Notes under the pieces: generated by a model
What the model was told of the DNA's origin: nothing
Seen by the model: the letters and a program-made list of their open reading frames with translations, nothing else
Databases searched by the model: none
Made by a program: the position numbers and the translations under genes
Assembly: GCF_902806485.1 (NCBI RefSeq)
Contig: NZ_CADCWT010000007.1
Coordinates: forward strand, 1-62,003
DNA: 62,003 nucleotides
Source of the DNA: Candidatus Frankia alpina
Lineage (GTDB): Bacteria; Actinomycetota; Actinomycetes; Frankiales; Frankiaceae
Direction of reading: 5' to 3'
In this document: one piece after another, positions 1 through 9,122 of the stretch
Numbering within the stretch: position 1 is the stretch's first letter
How the letters are laid out: every line of letters starts with the position of its first letter

Positions 1-44
1 GACGCCGGTGTGGACGCCGGTGTGGACGCCGGTGTGGACGCCGG
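1..44 (+). repeat. 12-bp tandem repeat in thiL
   Basis: The unit ggtgtggacgcc is repeated in frame, giving VDAG-VDAG-VDAG. It is cut by the window edge, so the true copy number is unknown. Slippage-prone in-frame repeats of this kind recur elsewhere in this window. Confidence 0.9.
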
Positions 45-441
45 CTGGGCTGGGTTGGTCGCGGCACACCGCCGCCCCCGACCGCCCTATCCGCTGGGCC
101 CGGCGTTCGCCGCGGCCGGCGCGCACGCCATGTGCGACGTCTCGGATGGCCTGGTCCAGGATCTCGGCCACATCGCCGCCGCCTCGCAGGTGCGGATCGA
201 TCTCGACCTGGCCGCCCTGGCCGCCGACGGGCCGCTGCGGTCGGCCGCGGCCGAACTGGGGGCGGATCCGCTGGACTGGGTGCTCACCGGCGGCGAGGAC
301 CACGCGCTCGTCGCCTGCCTGCCGCCGTCGGCGGTCATCCCCGCGGGCTGCGAACAGATCGGCCAGGTGCTGCCCGGCGCCGGGGTGACCCTGGCCGGGC
401 GGCCGGCCGTCGGGCGCGGGGGATGGAGCCACTTCGCCTGA
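1..441 (+). CDS. thiL: Thiamine-monophosphate kinase ThiL, C-terminal part (5' end outside window)
   Basis: This is the C-terminal portion of ThiL, which phosphorylates thiamine monophosphate to thiamine pyrophosphate in the cytoplasm. The frame is open from base 1, so the gene begins upstream of the window. The second half carries the conserved ThiL/AIR-synthase-type elements CDVSDGLVQDLGHIA and LTGGEDHALVA. The first ~44 bases are three to four copies of a 12-bp unit (ggtgtggacgcc) coding VDAG repeats. This is low-complexity sequence, probably in the linker between the two domains, and may vary in length between strains. A terminator follows about 145 bp downstream. The family call rests on the two motifs and is fairly secure. 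Confidence 0.85.
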   Translation, partial: DAGVDAGVDAGVDAGWAGLVAAHRRPRPPYPLGPAFAAAGAHAMCDVSDGLVQDLGHIAAASQVRIDLDLAALAADGPLRSAAAELGADPLDWVLTGGEDHALVACLPPSAVIPAGCEQIGQVLPGAGVTLAGRPAVGRGGWSHFA

Positions 442-843
442 CCGCGGGCGCGACGGCGCAACAGCCTGGCCGGGCAAACACGTCCGAACAGCAGAATCGC
501 CCCGGCGGGCCGACCGGGGCAAGCTGCATGATGCGAACGAACGAACGAAGTAGACGCCGGGCCGCCAGGTCGCCTCACGGGCGTAGGTCGCTCGAAGCGA
601 CTTTTATTGGGTCCGGGGGCCATGATGCGGGCCGGCGACACTCAGTTTAACGGATGGACGGCTTCGGGGGTTCCCCGCCGCGGGAGCGGACGAACGGCTC
701 GGATCGGTTGGAGCGATCACCGAGGCGCCGGTGGACCACCCTCCGTGCCTGTGACCAGACCGGGCAGGGCCGCCCCCGCCCTCGGTGTCCAGAGCGGGTA
801 GCCTGAACAGACGGTGGCAGAAGGGCCTTTCGGAGGCCGTGAA
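442..843. other. Intergenic region between thiL and kgd
   Basis: I see no gene in these ~400 bases. They hold a 4-bp tandem run (gaac repeated, near 537-548), the thiL terminator at 587-608, and the 5' region of kgd. A possible -10-like tagcct lies near 799-804, but no convincing -35 accompanies it. A GTG at 814 is in frame with kgd but has no Shine-Dalgarno. Confidence 0.6.
587..608 (+). terminator. Rho-independent terminator after thiL
   Basis: A 6-bp stem GTCGCT/AGCGAC with a cga loop is followed directly by TTTTATT. This classic hairpin plus T-tract is unusual in such GC-rich DNA. It lies ~145 bp past the thiL stop and should separate thiL from kgd. Confidence 0.75.
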
Positions 844-3800
844 GTGAGACCGTGGATAGAGGCGAATGGCCCCGTGACAGCACCGACGGTTCCTGCGTCA
901 GGACCTGACTTCGGACCTAATGAATGGCTGGTCTTCGAGATCTACCAGCAGTTCCTCGAAGATCCACAAAGTGTGTCGCCGGAGTGGCAGGAGTTCCTCT
1001 CCGATTACCAGCCCACCGCGCCGCCGGTCAGCCCCGGCGCGGACGCGCGCGCTGAGGTGGTGGCACCGAGCGGTGCCTCGACCGCCGGTGAGGCCTCTCA
1101 CACGGCGCCGCCCACGGCGAAGCCTACCCCGCCTGCGGCCCCGGCGTCCGTGCCCACTCCGGCTCCGCCTGCGCAGCCCGCCACGGCGGCACCCGCGCAG
1201 CCCGCCACGCCCGCACCCTCCGCGGCGACCAAGCAGCCGGCACCCGCCCCCGTCGGCGCGGCAGGTTCGGCCACCACGCCGCTGCGTGGCGCGGCCGCCC
1301 GCGTGGTCAGCAACATGGAGACCTCGCTGCACGTCCCGACCGCCACGTCGGTCCGGGCGTTCCCGGCGAAGCTGCTCGCGGACAACCGCATCGTCATCAA
1401 CCGCCACCTGGCCCGCTCAAGCGGCGGCAAGGTGTCGTTCACCCACATCATCGGCTACGCGATGGTAAAGGCGCTGGCCAACCACCCGGCCATGAACGCC
1501 TCCTTCGCCGAGGTCGGCGGCAAGCCGGCGCTCGTCCAGCCGGAACATGTCAACCTCGGGCTGGCCATCGACCTGGTGACCCCCAAGGGCCGCCAGCTCG
1601 TCGTCGCCGCGGTGAAGAAGGCCGACACGCTGGACTTCAACCAGTTCTGGGGCGCCTACGAGGACCTGGTCCGCCGCGCTCGGTCGAACAAGCTGACCAC
1701 CGACGACTTCACCGGCGTCACCATCAGCCTGACCAACCCCGGCGGCATCGGCACGGTGCACTCGGTGCCCCGGCTGATGGAGGGCCAGGGCACGATCATC
1801 GGCGTCGGCGCCATGGAGTACCCGGCCGAGTTCTCCGGCGCGGCGGCCAACACGCTGGCCAGGCTCGCGATCTCCAAGACGATCACGCTGACCAGTACGT
1901 ACGACCACCGCATCATCCAGGGCGCCCAGTCCGGTGAGTACCTGCGCCGGATGCACCAGCTCCTGCTGGGCGAGGACGGGTTCTACGACGAGATCTTCCA
2001 GGCGCTGCGGGTGCCGTACGAGCCCATCCGCTGGGTCGCGGACATGCCCGTGGTGCACGAGGGCGACCTCGACCACAACGCCCGGGTACTGGAACTGATC
2101 CACGCCTACCGGGTGCGCGGCCATCTGATGGCCGACACCAACCCGCTCGAGTTCGCCATCCGCAGCCACCCCGACCTGGACATCATCAGCCACGGGCTGA
2201 CGCTGTGGGACCTCGACCGGGAGTTCGCCGTCGGCGGGTTCGCGAGCCAGCGCACGATGTCGCTGCGCGACGTGCTCGGCGTCCTGCGCGACTCGTACTG
2301 CCGGCGGGTCGGCATCGAGTACATGCACATCCAGGAGCCCGACGAGCGGGCCTGGATCCAGGCCCGGGTCGAGCGGGCCGCGGAACGTCCGGACCCGGCC
2401 GAGCAGCTGCACGTGCTGGAGCGCCTCGGCGCCGCGGAGGCGTTCGAGTCCTTCCTGCAGACGAAGTACGTCGGCCAGCGCCGGTTCTCCCTCGAGGGCG
2501 CCGAGTCGGCGATCCCGACGCTCGACGAGGTGTTGGAGCGCTCCGCCGACGCCGGCATCGACGAGGTCGTCATCGGCATGGCCCACCGCGGCCGGCTGAA
2601 CGTGCTGGCGAACATCGTCGGCAAGTCCTACCGGCAGATCTTCGCCGAGTTCGAGGGTCACCTCAACCCGCAGACGGCGCACGGCTCCGGCGACGTGAAG
2701 TATCACCTGGGCGCGGAAGGCGTGTACACCGGCCGCGAGGGGCGCAAGGTGCCCGTCTCGGTCGTGGCGAACCCGTCGCACCTGGAGGCCGTCGACCCGG
2801 TCACCGAGGGCGTCGTCCGGGCCAAGCAGGACATCCTGGACAAGGGCACGGCCGGTTTCACCGTCCTGCCGGTCCTCGTCCACGGTGACGCCGCATTCGC
2901 CGGGCAGGGGGTCGTCGCCGAGACGCTGAACCTCTCCCAGCTGCGCGGCTACCGCACCGGCGGCACCATCCACCTGGTCATCAACAACCAGGTCGGGTTC
3001 ACCACCTCGCCGGAGTCGAGCCGGTCCTCGGTGTACGCCACCGACGTCGCCCGGATGGTCCAGGCCCCGATCTTCCACGTCAACGGGGACGACCCCGAGG
3101 CGTGCGTGCGGGTGGCGGCGCTGGCCTTCCAGTACCGCCAGGCGTTCAACAAGGACGTCGTCATCGACCTGCTCTGCTACCGGCGGCGCGGCCACAACGA
3201 GATGGACGAGCCGTCGTTCACCCAGCCGCTGATGTACGACACCATCGCCAGCAAGCGCTCGGTGCGCAAGCTCTACACCGAGGCGCTGATCGGCCGCGGG
3301 GACATCACCCGCGACGAGGCCGAGCAGGCGATGAAGTCCTACCGCGCCGAGCTGGAGAAGGCGTTCGCGCAGACCCGGGACACCACCCCGTCCGGCGCCG
3401 CGCCGCAGCCGCGCATCATCACCACGCCGGAGGAGGCGGCCGCGGCCGCCGCGGTCAGCACCGCGGTCTCCGCCGAGGCCGTCAAGAAGGTCGCCAACAC
3501 CCAGGTCACCCTGCCCGGCGGCTTCACCGTCCACCCGCGGCTGCGCCCGCAGGTCGAGCGGCGCGCCCAGATGGCCGAGACCGACGCGATCGACTGGGCG
3601 CTCGCCGAGACCCTGGCGTTCGGCACCCTCCTGCTCGATGGCCGGTCGATCCGCCTGACCGGGCAGGACAGCCGCCGCGGCACCTTCGGCCAGCGGCACG
3701 CCGTGCTGGTCGACCGGCACACCGCCGAGGATCACACCCCGCTGCGGACGCTGCGCTACGGCGTCGACGGGACCGAGACCAATGACGGCGTCGGCACCTT

Positions 3801-4647
3801 CTACGTCTACGACTCGCTGCTCAGCGAGTTCGCGGCGATGGGTTTCGAGTACGGCTACGCGGTCGCCCGACCGGACATGCTGGTGCTCTGGGAGGCGCAG
3901 TTCGGCGACTTCGCCAACGGCGCCCAGTCGATCATCGACGAGTTCATCAGCGCCGGCGAGGCGAAGTGGGGGCAGCGCTCGGCGCTCGCCCTGCTGCTCC
4001 CGCACGGCTACGAGGGCCAGGGGCCGGACCACTCCTCCGCCCGCATCGAGCGGTTCCTGTCGCTGTGCGCGGACAACAACATGACGGTCTCGGCGCCGTC
4101 CTCCCCCGCCAGCTACTTCCACCTGCTGCGCCGACAGGCCCTCTCGCCGGTACGGCGCCCGCTGGTCGTGTTCACGCCCAAGTCGATGCTGCGGCTCAAG
4201 GCCGCCACCTCGACGGTGGCGGAGCTGACCGAGGGCAGCTGGCGGCCGGTGATCGACGACGACTTCGTCACCGACCCGTCGACGGTCCGCCGGGTGCTGC
4301 TCTCGGCCGGCAAGGTCTACTACGACCTTGCCGCCGCCCGGGGCAAGCACGACGACGCCGAGCGGTTCGCGCTGCTGCGGGTCGAGCAGCTCTACCCGAC
4401 TCCGGGACCGGAGCTGGCGAAGGTGCTCGAGCGCTACCCGAACCTGACCGACGTCGTCTGGGTGCAGGAGGAGCCGGCGAACCAGGGCGCCTACCCGCAC
4501 ATGGCGGTCAACCTCGGCGAGTCCCTGCCCGGTGGGATCCGCCTGCGCCGGATCTCCCGGCGAGCCGCGGCGGCACCGGCATCGGGTTCGTCGCGGGTGC
4601 ACGAGCGCGAGCAGCAGGCCCTCGTCGAGGCCGCGTTCGAGGACTGA
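844..4647 (+). CDS. kgd: Multifunctional 2-oxoglutarate decarboxylase/dehydrogenase E1-E2 (Kgd/SucA type)
   Basis: This is a large thiamine-diphosphate enzyme of the TCA cycle. In actinobacteria it fuses an E2 succinyltransferase core to the E1 2-oxoglutarate decarboxylase and replaces separate SucA and SucB. From the N-terminus it has the small E1 helix ([13 protein letters not shown], ~26-38), a Pro/Ala-rich linker (~58-148), an E2 acyltransferase core lacking a lipoyl domain (~150-395, with [11 protein letters not shown] near 353), then the E1 part with [10 protein letters not shown] (~580), GDAAFAGQG (~680), NNQVGFTT (~714) and [12 protein letters not shown]. The length (~1267 aa) is close to mycobacterial Kgd. 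I chose GTG 844 because GGAGG stands 7 bases before it. GTG 814 and GTG 874 are in-frame alternatives. An unlinked DUF6104 gene follows. Confidence 0.95.
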   Translation: MRPWIEANGPVTAPTVPASGPDFGPNEWLVFEIYQQFLEDPQSVSPEWQEFLSDYQPTAPPVSPGADARAEVVAPSGASTAGEASHTAPPTAKPTPPAAPASVPTPAPPAQPATAAPAQPATPAPSAATKQPAPAPVGAAGSATTPLRGAAARVVSNMETSLHVPTATSVRAFPAKLLADNRIVINRHLARSSGGKVSFTHIIGYAMVKALANHPAMNASFAEVGGKPALVQPEHVNLGLAIDLVTPKGRQLVVAAVKKADTLDFNQFWGAYEDLVRRARSNKLTTDDFTGVTISLTNPGGIGTVHSVPRLMEGQGTIIGVGAMEYPAEFSGAAANTLARLAISKTITLTSTYDHRIIQGAQSGEYLRRMHQLLLGEDGFYDEIFQALRVPYEPIRWVADMPVVHEGDLDHNARVLELIHAYRVRGHLMADTNPLEFAIRSHPDLDIISHGLTLWDLDREFAVGGFASQRTMSLRDVLGVLRDSYCRRVGIEYMHIQEPDERAWIQARVERAAERPDPAEQLHVLERLGAAEAFESFLQTKYVGQRRFSLEGAESAIPTLDEVLERSADAGIDEVVIGMAHRGRLNVLANIVGKSYRQIFAEFEGHLNPQTAHGSGDVKYHLGAEGVYTGREGRKVPVSVVANPSHLEAVDPVTEGVVRAKQDILDKGTAGFTVLPVLVHGDAAFAGQGVVAETLNLSQLRGYRTGGTIHLVINNQVGFTTSPESSRSSVYATDVARMVQAPIFHVNGDDPEACVRVAALAFQYRQAFNKDVVIDLLCYRRRGHNEMDEPSFTQPLMYDTIASKRSVRKLYTEALIGRGDITRDEAEQAMKSYRAELEKAFAQTRDTTPSGAAPQPRIITTPEEAAAAAAVSTAVSAEAVKKVANTQVTLPGGFTVHPRLRPQVERRAQMAETDAIDWALAETLAFGTLLLDGRSIRLTGQDSRRGTFGQRHAVLVDRHTAEDHTPLRTLRYGVDGTETNDGVGTFYVYDSLLSEFAAMGFEYGYAVARPDMLVLWEAQFGDFANGAQSIIDEFISAGEAKWGQRSALALLLPHGYEGQGPDHSSARIERFLSLCADNNMTVSAPSSPASYFHLLRRQALSPVRRPLVVFTPKSMLRLKAATSTVAELTEGSWRPVIDDDFVTDPSTVRRVLLSAGKVYYDLAAARGKHDDAERFALLRVEQLYPTPGPELAKVLERYPNLTDVVWVQEEPANQGAYPHMAVNLGESLPGGIRLRRISRRAAAAPASGSSRVHEREQQALVEAAFED

Positions 4648-4651
4648 ACCA

Positions 4652-4679
4652 CTACCCGGTGGCTCCCGTCACCGGGTAG
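4652..4679. terminator. Hairpin after kgd
   Basis: Ten-bp perfect arms CTACCCGGTG / CACCGGGTAG flank an 8-base loop, starting 4 bases after the kgd stop. There is no T-tract, which is common for actinobacterial terminators. It lies between kgd and the next small gene. Confidence 0.6.
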
Positions 4680-4703
4680 CCGCCGGGTACGACGGGAGCG
4701 GGG

Positions 4704-4883
4704 ATGTACTTCACCGACCGAGGCATCGAGGAACTCGCCGACCGTCGCGGCGCGGAGACGGTGACCTACGAGGGGCTCGCCGACTCGCTGCGGGCGTTCG
4801 TCGACGTCCACCCGGAGTTCGAAGAGGCCGTCGAACGCCTCGCCACCTGGCTCGCCCGCCCCGACGACGACGCCGACCTCTGA
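4704..4883 (+). CDS. Small DUF6104-like protein, 59 aa
   Basis: This is a 59-residue ORF starting MYFTDRGIEELADRRG, acidic towards its end (RPDDDADL). It resembles the small actinobacterial DUF6104 family of unknown function, by recollection of the MYFTDRGIEELxxRRG start. The start is supported by a purine-rich gggagcgggg just before ATG. It sits behind the kgd hairpin and is probably expressed separately. No catalytic residue can be named. Confidence that it is a gene is good; its function is unknown. Confidence 0.75.
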   Translation: MYFTDRGIEELADRRGAETVTYEGLADSLRAFVDVHPEFEEAVERLATWLARPDDDADL

Positions 4884-5190
4884 CCTCGGTCAGTCCCGGT
4901 GTCCCCGGCAAGCCCGCTCAGGGCGTGAGCACGAGTTTGCCGAAGACATCTGAACAGACCGTCGAGAGGGGCATCGGGATGCAGGGAGACCGCGGCGACT
5001 GCGAGCAGTCTACGAACCTAAAGCCGCCCAGTCCTGGGTACGAGCAACCCGAGTCGTTCGCGATGCGGATGCCGAGGCCGATCCCGACGAAAAGGGATCA
5101 TCCGCCCCGGCGCGCGCATCCTCGGGTCCGTTGTGCTGAACTCATCGCCGTGGGTACGCCAAGCGTGGACGGTGCGGTGGACAGACCGTG
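4884..5190. other. Intergenic stretch with a possible oxidoreductase 3' remnant
   Basis: No intact gene is seen. On the minus strand, 4919-4951 reads DVFGKLVLTP followed by a TGA, which resembles the C-terminus of zinc-type (MDR) quinone oxidoreductases (GKLVLTP ending). The upstream minus-strand codons do not extend into a recognisable Rossmann domain. If real, it is a decayed fragment. Confidence 0.25.
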
Positions 5191-5433
5191 GTGACCAGGG
5201 ATGACTCGCCGGAGACGCCTAGGCGGCGCGGGGCGCATCGGCGGCTCAGCTGGCGCCGTCAGCGGATCGCCCCGATCCCGGAGGCCCCCGCCACGGTCAT
5301 CATCGACGGCACGCCGGTCATCACCGTCATGTCGGCGGACTTCGTCTGCTGCTCCTACAAGGGCTGCGGCACGCTGCGCCCGCTCGGCGACGCCGTCGAG
5401 AACCGGCCCTGCCGCGGGTGCGGCCGGGTCTGA
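5191..5433 (+). CDS. Small zinc-ribbon-like hypothetical protein
   Basis: An ~80-residue protein with a basic, arginine-rich N-terminus and a C-terminal cysteine cluster: CCSYKGCG followed about 15 residues later by CRGCGRV. The paired CxxxxCG and CxxCG motifs suggest one bound metal (zinc ribbon). I do not recognise the family. GTG codons at 5188 and 5191 are both possible starts, and neither has a strong Shine-Dalgarno. The gene runs toward the malic-enzyme gene and shares the palindromic terminator at 5454-5487 with it. Confidence 0.55.
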   Translation: MTRDDSPETPRRRGAHRRLSWRRQRIAPIPEAPATVIIDGTPVITVMSADFVCCSYKGCGTLRPLGDAVENRPCRGCGRV

Positions 5434-5453
5434 CGGTCCGCGGCCGGGCGCTC

Positions 5454-5487
5454 GGGGACCCCGCAGGCAGCTGCCTGCGGGGTCCCC
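5454..5487. terminator. Perfect 34-bp palindromic bidirectional terminator
   Basis: Two 17-base arms (GGGGACCCCGCAGGCAG and its exact reverse complement) abut with no spacer. The element lies between convergent genes, the zinc-ribbon gene on plus and malic enzyme on minus. It can act as a terminator in both directions, with the central bases forming the loop. Confidence 0.8.
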
Positions 5488-5503
5488 GTCGTCACGGACC
5501 CGC

Positions 5504-6733
5504 TCAGCGCCGGGCAACCCCGTCGGCCCGGGCGGCCGTGGCGACCGCCGCGGAGACGGCCGGGGCCACCCGGGCGTCGAACGCGCTCGGGATGATGAGG
5601 TCCTCGGTGAACTCGTCGGCGATCACGCCGGCCAGCGCCCTGGCGGCGGCGAGCTTCATGCCCTCCGTCACCCGGCTGGCCCGCACGTCGAGCGCACCGC
5701 GGAACACGCCGGGGAACGCCAACACGTTGTTGATCTGGTTCGGGTAGTCGCTGCGCCCGGTGGCCACGATCCGGGCGTACTTGTGGGCGATCGCGGGATC
5801 CACCTCGGGGTCCGGGTTCGCCATCGCGAAGATGATCGCCTCGGGGGCCATGGTGGCGACCGCCTCCTCCGGCACCTGCCCGGAGGACAGGCCGAGGAAG
5901 ACGTCGGCGCCGCGCAGCGCGTCGGTGATCGAGCCGGTCAGGCCGGCGGAGTTGGTCTCGGCGGCGAGCGCGGCCTTGACCGTGGTGAGGGCGTCGCGGC
6001 CGGGGTAGATGATGCCGCGGCTGTCACCGACCGCGATGTCGCCGATGCCGGCGGCGAGCAGGATGCGGGTCACCGCGACTCCGGCCGCACCCGCGCCGGA
6101 CACCACGGCACGCAGGTCACCGAGGGTGCGCCCGGTCAGCTTGGCGGCGTTCTCCAGCGCGGCCAAGGCGACGATCGCGGTGCCGTGCTGGTCGTCGTGG
6201 AAGACCGGGATATCGAGACGGTCCTGCAGCAGGCGCTCGATCGCGAAGCACCGCGGCGCCGAGATGTCCTCGAGGTTGATCCCGCCGAAGCTCGGGGCGA
6301 GCCGGACGACGGTCTCGACGATCTCCTCGACGTCGGTGCAGGCGAGCGCGAGCGGGACGGCGTCGACGCCGCCGAAGTGCTTGAACAGCGCCGCCTTGCC
6401 CTCCATGACCGGCAGGGAGCCCGCTGGGCCGATGTCACCGAGGCCGAGCACGGCGGTCCCGTCGGTGATGACGGCGACCGTGTTCGCCCGCCAGGTGTAG
6501 TCGTCGGCGAGGGCCGGCGTCTCGGCGATCGCCATGCACACCCGCGCGACCCCGGGAGTGTAGGCCAGCGAGAGGTCCTCGCGGGTCTCCAGCGGAACGG
6601 TCAGCGCGATGCCGATCTTCCCGCCGCGGTGCAGGGCGAAGGCGGGGTCGTCGTCGGACGGGCGCGGGCTGACCCCGGCCAGTTCCGACGCGGCGGTGGA
6701 GTCGAGGGTCGAGTGGTCAGTGATTGCGGTCAC
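5504..6733 (-). CDS. NAD(P)-dependent malic enzyme (short form)
   Basis: This enzyme oxidatively decarboxylates malate to pyruvate and CO2, linking the TCA cycle to pyruvate. The 409-aa product has the short bacterial malic-enzyme layout: [12 protein letters not shown] (~57), then [20 protein letters not shown], the metal-site segment [11 protein letters not shown], and a nucleotide-binding [10 protein letters not shown] (~214). The start is GTG 6733, preceded on its strand by GAGGAG with ~8 bases spacing; longer frames upstream run through the leader. The Shine-Dalgarno is half-buried in a GATTGCTC/GAGCAATC helix that belongs to a T-box-like element, so translation is probably riboswitch controlled. 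Cofactor preference (NAD or NADP) cannot be read from the sequence. Confidence 0.92.
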   Translation of the reverse strand: MTAITDHSTLDSTAASELAGVSPRPSDDDPAFALHRGGKIGIALTVPLETREDLSLAYTPGVARVCMAIAETPALADDYTWRANTVAVITDGTAVLGLGDIGPAGSLPVMEGKAALFKHFGGVDAVPLALACTDVEEIVETVVRLAPSFGGINLEDISAPRCFAIERLLQDRLDIPVFHDDQHGTAIVALAALENAAKLTGRTLGDLRAVVSGAGAAGVAVTRILLAAGIGDIAVGDSRGIIYPGRDALTTVKAALAAETNSAGLTGSITDALRGADVFLGLSSGQVPEEAVATMAPEAIIFAMANPDPEVDPAIAHKYARIVATGRSDYPNQINNVLAFPGVFRGALDVRASRVTEGMKLAAARALAGVIADEFTEDLIIPSAFDARVAPAVSAAVATAARADGVARR

Positions 6734-6736
6734 GGA

Positions 6737-6900
6737 GATTGCTCCTCGGACATGCCGCCGGTGGTCCCTTGAGCAATCGTGGTACCACCTGGGCGGCGCT
6801 ACAAGACGCCCACCCTCCGTGCGTGCCGTGTCCGCAGGAGGGCGGGCCTGAGCGGTCTCGCCCCAGGATATTTGGTGATCATGGGGCAGGGCGAGCGCCC
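6737..6900 (-). promoter_or_regulatory. T-box-like leader (translational, candidate Ile specifier) of malic enzyme
   Basis: On the minus strand, CAGGTGGTACCACG (6778-6791) matches the T-box core AGGGUGGNACCGCG and contains UGGU, which can pair with the ACCA 3' end of an uncharged tRNA. Just 5' is a TGGGCG/CGCCCA stem (6807-6812 with 6790-6795). Farther 5' is a short stem CTCGCCC/GGGCGAG (6889-6895 with 6857-6863) whose internal region shows AUC at 6879-6877, a candidate isoleucine specifier. Just 3', GATTGCTC (6771-6778) pairs with GAGCAATC (6737-6744), which overlaps the malic-enzyme Shine-Dalgarno. That is the expected sequestrator of translational T-boxes. Ultrashort-stem-I T-boxes are known upstream of actinobacterial ileS; one in front of malic enzyme is unexpected. 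Folding has not been computed. Confidence 0.7.
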
Positions 6901-7053
6901 GGGGATTGCCCGGGGTTACATCCAATATCGCACGCCGACCCGCTCGGGCTCGCGCGGAAGCTTCGCCCACGGTGAACCTCGGACAAACCTGACCGCAACG
7001 CGATCGAAACATGTCGACACGGAGCGGGCGCGCGAGCGTAGCGGAGACGTCAC

Positions 7054-7820
7054 ATGATCAGGGCTGGGTGCACTCGGGCACCACCCACGTCACATAAACG
7101 CATCACCCGATCCTGGAGGTCGTCAGTACACAGCGGCGTTTTCCGTCATGGTTCGAGGATATCCGCCCTGGTCATGAGCCTCGCGCTGCTGACGATCGTG
7201 GCGGGCTGTGGCGATGGCGACTCCGACTCCACCACCACAGCGGCGGCGACTTCGGCCTCCGACGGCGTCATCGCAGGTCAACTACCCCAAAGCAGCCGCG
7301 ACAAGGGACGCTCACGGTAGCCACCGACCCGTCCTACGCGCCGAACGAGTTCTTCGACACGGACGGAAAAACCATCACCGGAATGGATATCGACCTGGCC
7401 CGCACACGCGGCGGTGTCCGCGGTCTCAAGGTCCAGCCCACCCAAGTGGTCTTCGACTCGATCCTGCCCGGTCTCGCCGCCGGCCGGTATGACATCGGCA
7501 TATCGTCCTTCACCGACACCAAAGAGCGGGAGAAGCAGGTCGACATCGCCCGCAAACGCCGGGAGATCGGGATGGTGTTCCAGCGGTTCAACCTCTTCCC
7601 GCACCCGACCGCCCTGGAGAACATCATCGAGGCCCCGGTCCGGATGCGCGCCGAGCGGCGGTCCGATGCGACGCAGCGGGGCCGGGCGCTGCTGGCCCGG
7701 GTGGGCCTGGCCGACCGGGCGGATGCCCACCCCGCCGAGCTCTCACGCTCGACCCCGAGCTGGTCGGCGAGGTGCTGGAGATGTCGACCTTGGCCCTCGA
7801 CACCGGCCGCACCACCGTAG
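7054..7820 (+). pseudogene. Remnant of an amino-acid ABC transporter: binding protein fused to ATPase fragment
   Basis: The first part reads as a lipoprotein signal (LALLTIVAGC, lipobox VAGC) followed by a Ser/Thr-rich linker. The frame then shifts at ~7290-7305, where the other frame gives TLTVATDPSYAPNEFFD and DSILPGLAAGRYDIGI, typical of glutamine/amino-acid substrate-binding proteins. In that same frame the protein passes abruptly from EREKQVD to ARKRREIGMVFQRFNLFPH, the Q-loop region of a GlnQ-type ATPase. After PAELS it jumps again to LDPELVGEVLE in another frame. The binding-protein C-terminus, permease, Walker A, signature and Walker B are missing. This is a deletion-scarred operon remnant and not a working gene. 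Confidence 0.85.
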
Positions 7821-7920
7821 CCGGCGGCGCTACGCAAAGCCACACCTGTGCACCAACGCGCGCCGGACCGGCGGTCCAGCCTGCGGGGAGACAACCCGTC
7901 CAACCGGTACCTTCACTGTC

Positions 7921-8547
7921 GTGGAGATCAGCGAACTATCGGTTCCGAACGCCTGGGTGTTCACCCCGCGTCAGCACTCCGACAGCCGCGGGACCTTCCT
8001 GGAGTGGTTCCGCTCCGACGCGCTTGCCGAGGTCGTGGGCCATCCGCTGACCTTGTCACAGGCCAATCACAGCGTCAGCCGGGCCGGGACACTCCGTGGC
8101 GTTCACTACGCTCAGGTGCCACCCAGCCAGGCGAAGTACGTGACGTGCGTCCGCGGGCGGGTGCTCGACTGCGTCGTCGACATCCGCACCGGATCGCCGA
8201 CGTTCGGCACCTTCGCCATGGTTCTGCTCGACGACGTCGACCGGCGGGGCCTGTACGTCTCGGAGGGCCTGGGGCACGCCTTCATGGCGCTGACCGACGA
8301 CGCCGCGATCTCCTACCTGTGCTCGACGTCCTACACCCCCGGCCGCGAACACGGCGTCGACCCTCTCGACCCCGATCTGGCGCTGCCCTGGCCCGACGAC
8401 CTCACGCCGCTGCTGTCGGAGAAGGACGCCGCGGCCCCCTCGCTGAAGGAGGCGGAGTCGGCGGGCCTGTTGCCGACCTATCGCGACTGCCGGGCCCTCT
8501 ACGACCAGCTACGCGCCCCCGGCGCCGCGGCGGGCGGATCGCGATGA
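7921..8547 (+). CDS. dTDP-4-dehydrorhamnose 3,5-epimerase family (RmlC-like)
   Basis: A 208-aa cupin-fold epimerase of the RmlC/RfbC family, which converts dTDP-4-keto-6-deoxyglucose to the rhamnose-configured sugar. Seen motifs are DSRGTFLEWF, QANHSVSRAGTLRGVHY with the catalytic-type histidine, VLDCVVDIRTGSPTFG, and GLGHAFMALTDDA. Start GTG 7921 begins VEISELSVPNAW, typical for the family. No clear Shine-Dalgarno is visible and the preceding DNA is pseudogene. The stop overlaps the next gene's ATG (ATGA), so the GNAT gene is translationally coupled. No other rhamnose genes are nearby, so the sugar nucleotide could be another dTDP-deoxysugar. Confidence 0.85.
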   Translation: MEISELSVPNAWVFTPRQHSDSRGTFLEWFRSDALAEVVGHPLTLSQANHSVSRAGTLRGVHYAQVPPSQAKYVTCVRGRVLDCVVDIRTGSPTFGTFAMVLLDDVDRRGLYVSEGLGHAFMALTDDAAISYLCSTSYTPGREHGVDPLDPDLALPWPDDLTPLLSEKDAAAPSLKEAESAGLLPTYRDCRALYDQLRAPGAAAGGSR

Positions 8548-9122
8548 TCCGGGTGGCCGGCCCCGGGGACGTCGAGGTCGTCGGAGAGCTGGTCCGGGAG
8601 CTCGCCGCCTATGAGCAAGAGGCGGACCGGGTCGCCATGACCCCGGTCGATCTGCAGGCCGCCCTGTTCGGCCCGGTCCCGGCCGCCTACTGCCTCGTGG
8701 CCACGGCCGATCAGCCTTCCGGCGGTGTTACCCCGATCGGGGGCCCACCCCCGATCGGAGTGGTGCATCCGTCCCCGCATCCTCCCCCGGTCGTGGGCTT
8801 CGCGATCTGGCATCCGACCTTCTCCACCTGGACCGGGCAATCCGGGATGTACCTGATCGACCTGTTCGTGCGGCCGGAGCACCGCCGTGGGGGGCACGGC
8901 CGGGCCCTTCTCGCCGCCCTCGCCGCGACCTGCGTCGAACGCGGGTACCTGCGGCTCGACTGGGCCGTGCTCGACTGGAACACACCGGCCCAGGCGTTCT
9001 ACCGCTCGCTCGCGGCGCAGCCGCTGACCGGATGGTCGACCTGGCGGGTCGACGGCGACGCCCTCACCGATCTCGCCGCCCTGGCCCGCCCGCGTCCCGG
9101 GGCCATCGCCGATCCGGCTTGA
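8544..9122 (+). CDS. GNAT-family N-acetyltransferase
   Basis: A 192-aa protein of the Gcn5-related acetyltransferase fold, near the diamine acetyltransferase type. It has MYLIDLFVRPEHRRGGHGRALLAALA, containing the acetyl-CoA-binding R-x-x-G-x-G/A segment as RRGGHG, and LDWAVLDWNTPAQAFYRSL near the end. An extra Gly/Pro-rich loop (~residues 55-80) interrupts the N-terminal half. At DNA level it contains a perfect hairpin (CCGATCGGGGG / CCCCCGATCGG, ~8733-8758). It overlaps the epimerase stop by four bases. The substrate is unknown; diamine or small amine acylation is only a family-based guess. Confidence 0.8.
   Translation: MIRVAGPGDVEVVGELVRELAAYEQEADRVAMTPVDLQAALFGPVPAAYCLVATADQPSGGVTPIGGPPPIGVVHPSPHPPPVVGFAIWHPTFSTWTGQSGMYLIDLFVRPEHRRGGHGRALLAALAATCVERGYLRLDWAVLDWNTPAQAFYRSLAAQPLTGWSTWRVDGDALTDLAALARPRPGAIADPA

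Noticed and set aside
1417..4602. A 1061-codon open frame on the minus strand opposite kgd
   Set aside because: It is the mirror of a high-GC coding frame, has no family motifs, and is Arg/Gly/Val-rich. The plus-strand kgd explains the region.
5201..6772. A 523-codon plus-strand frame over malic enzyme
   Set aside because: Composition and motifs show malic enzyme on the minus strand; this is a shadow frame.
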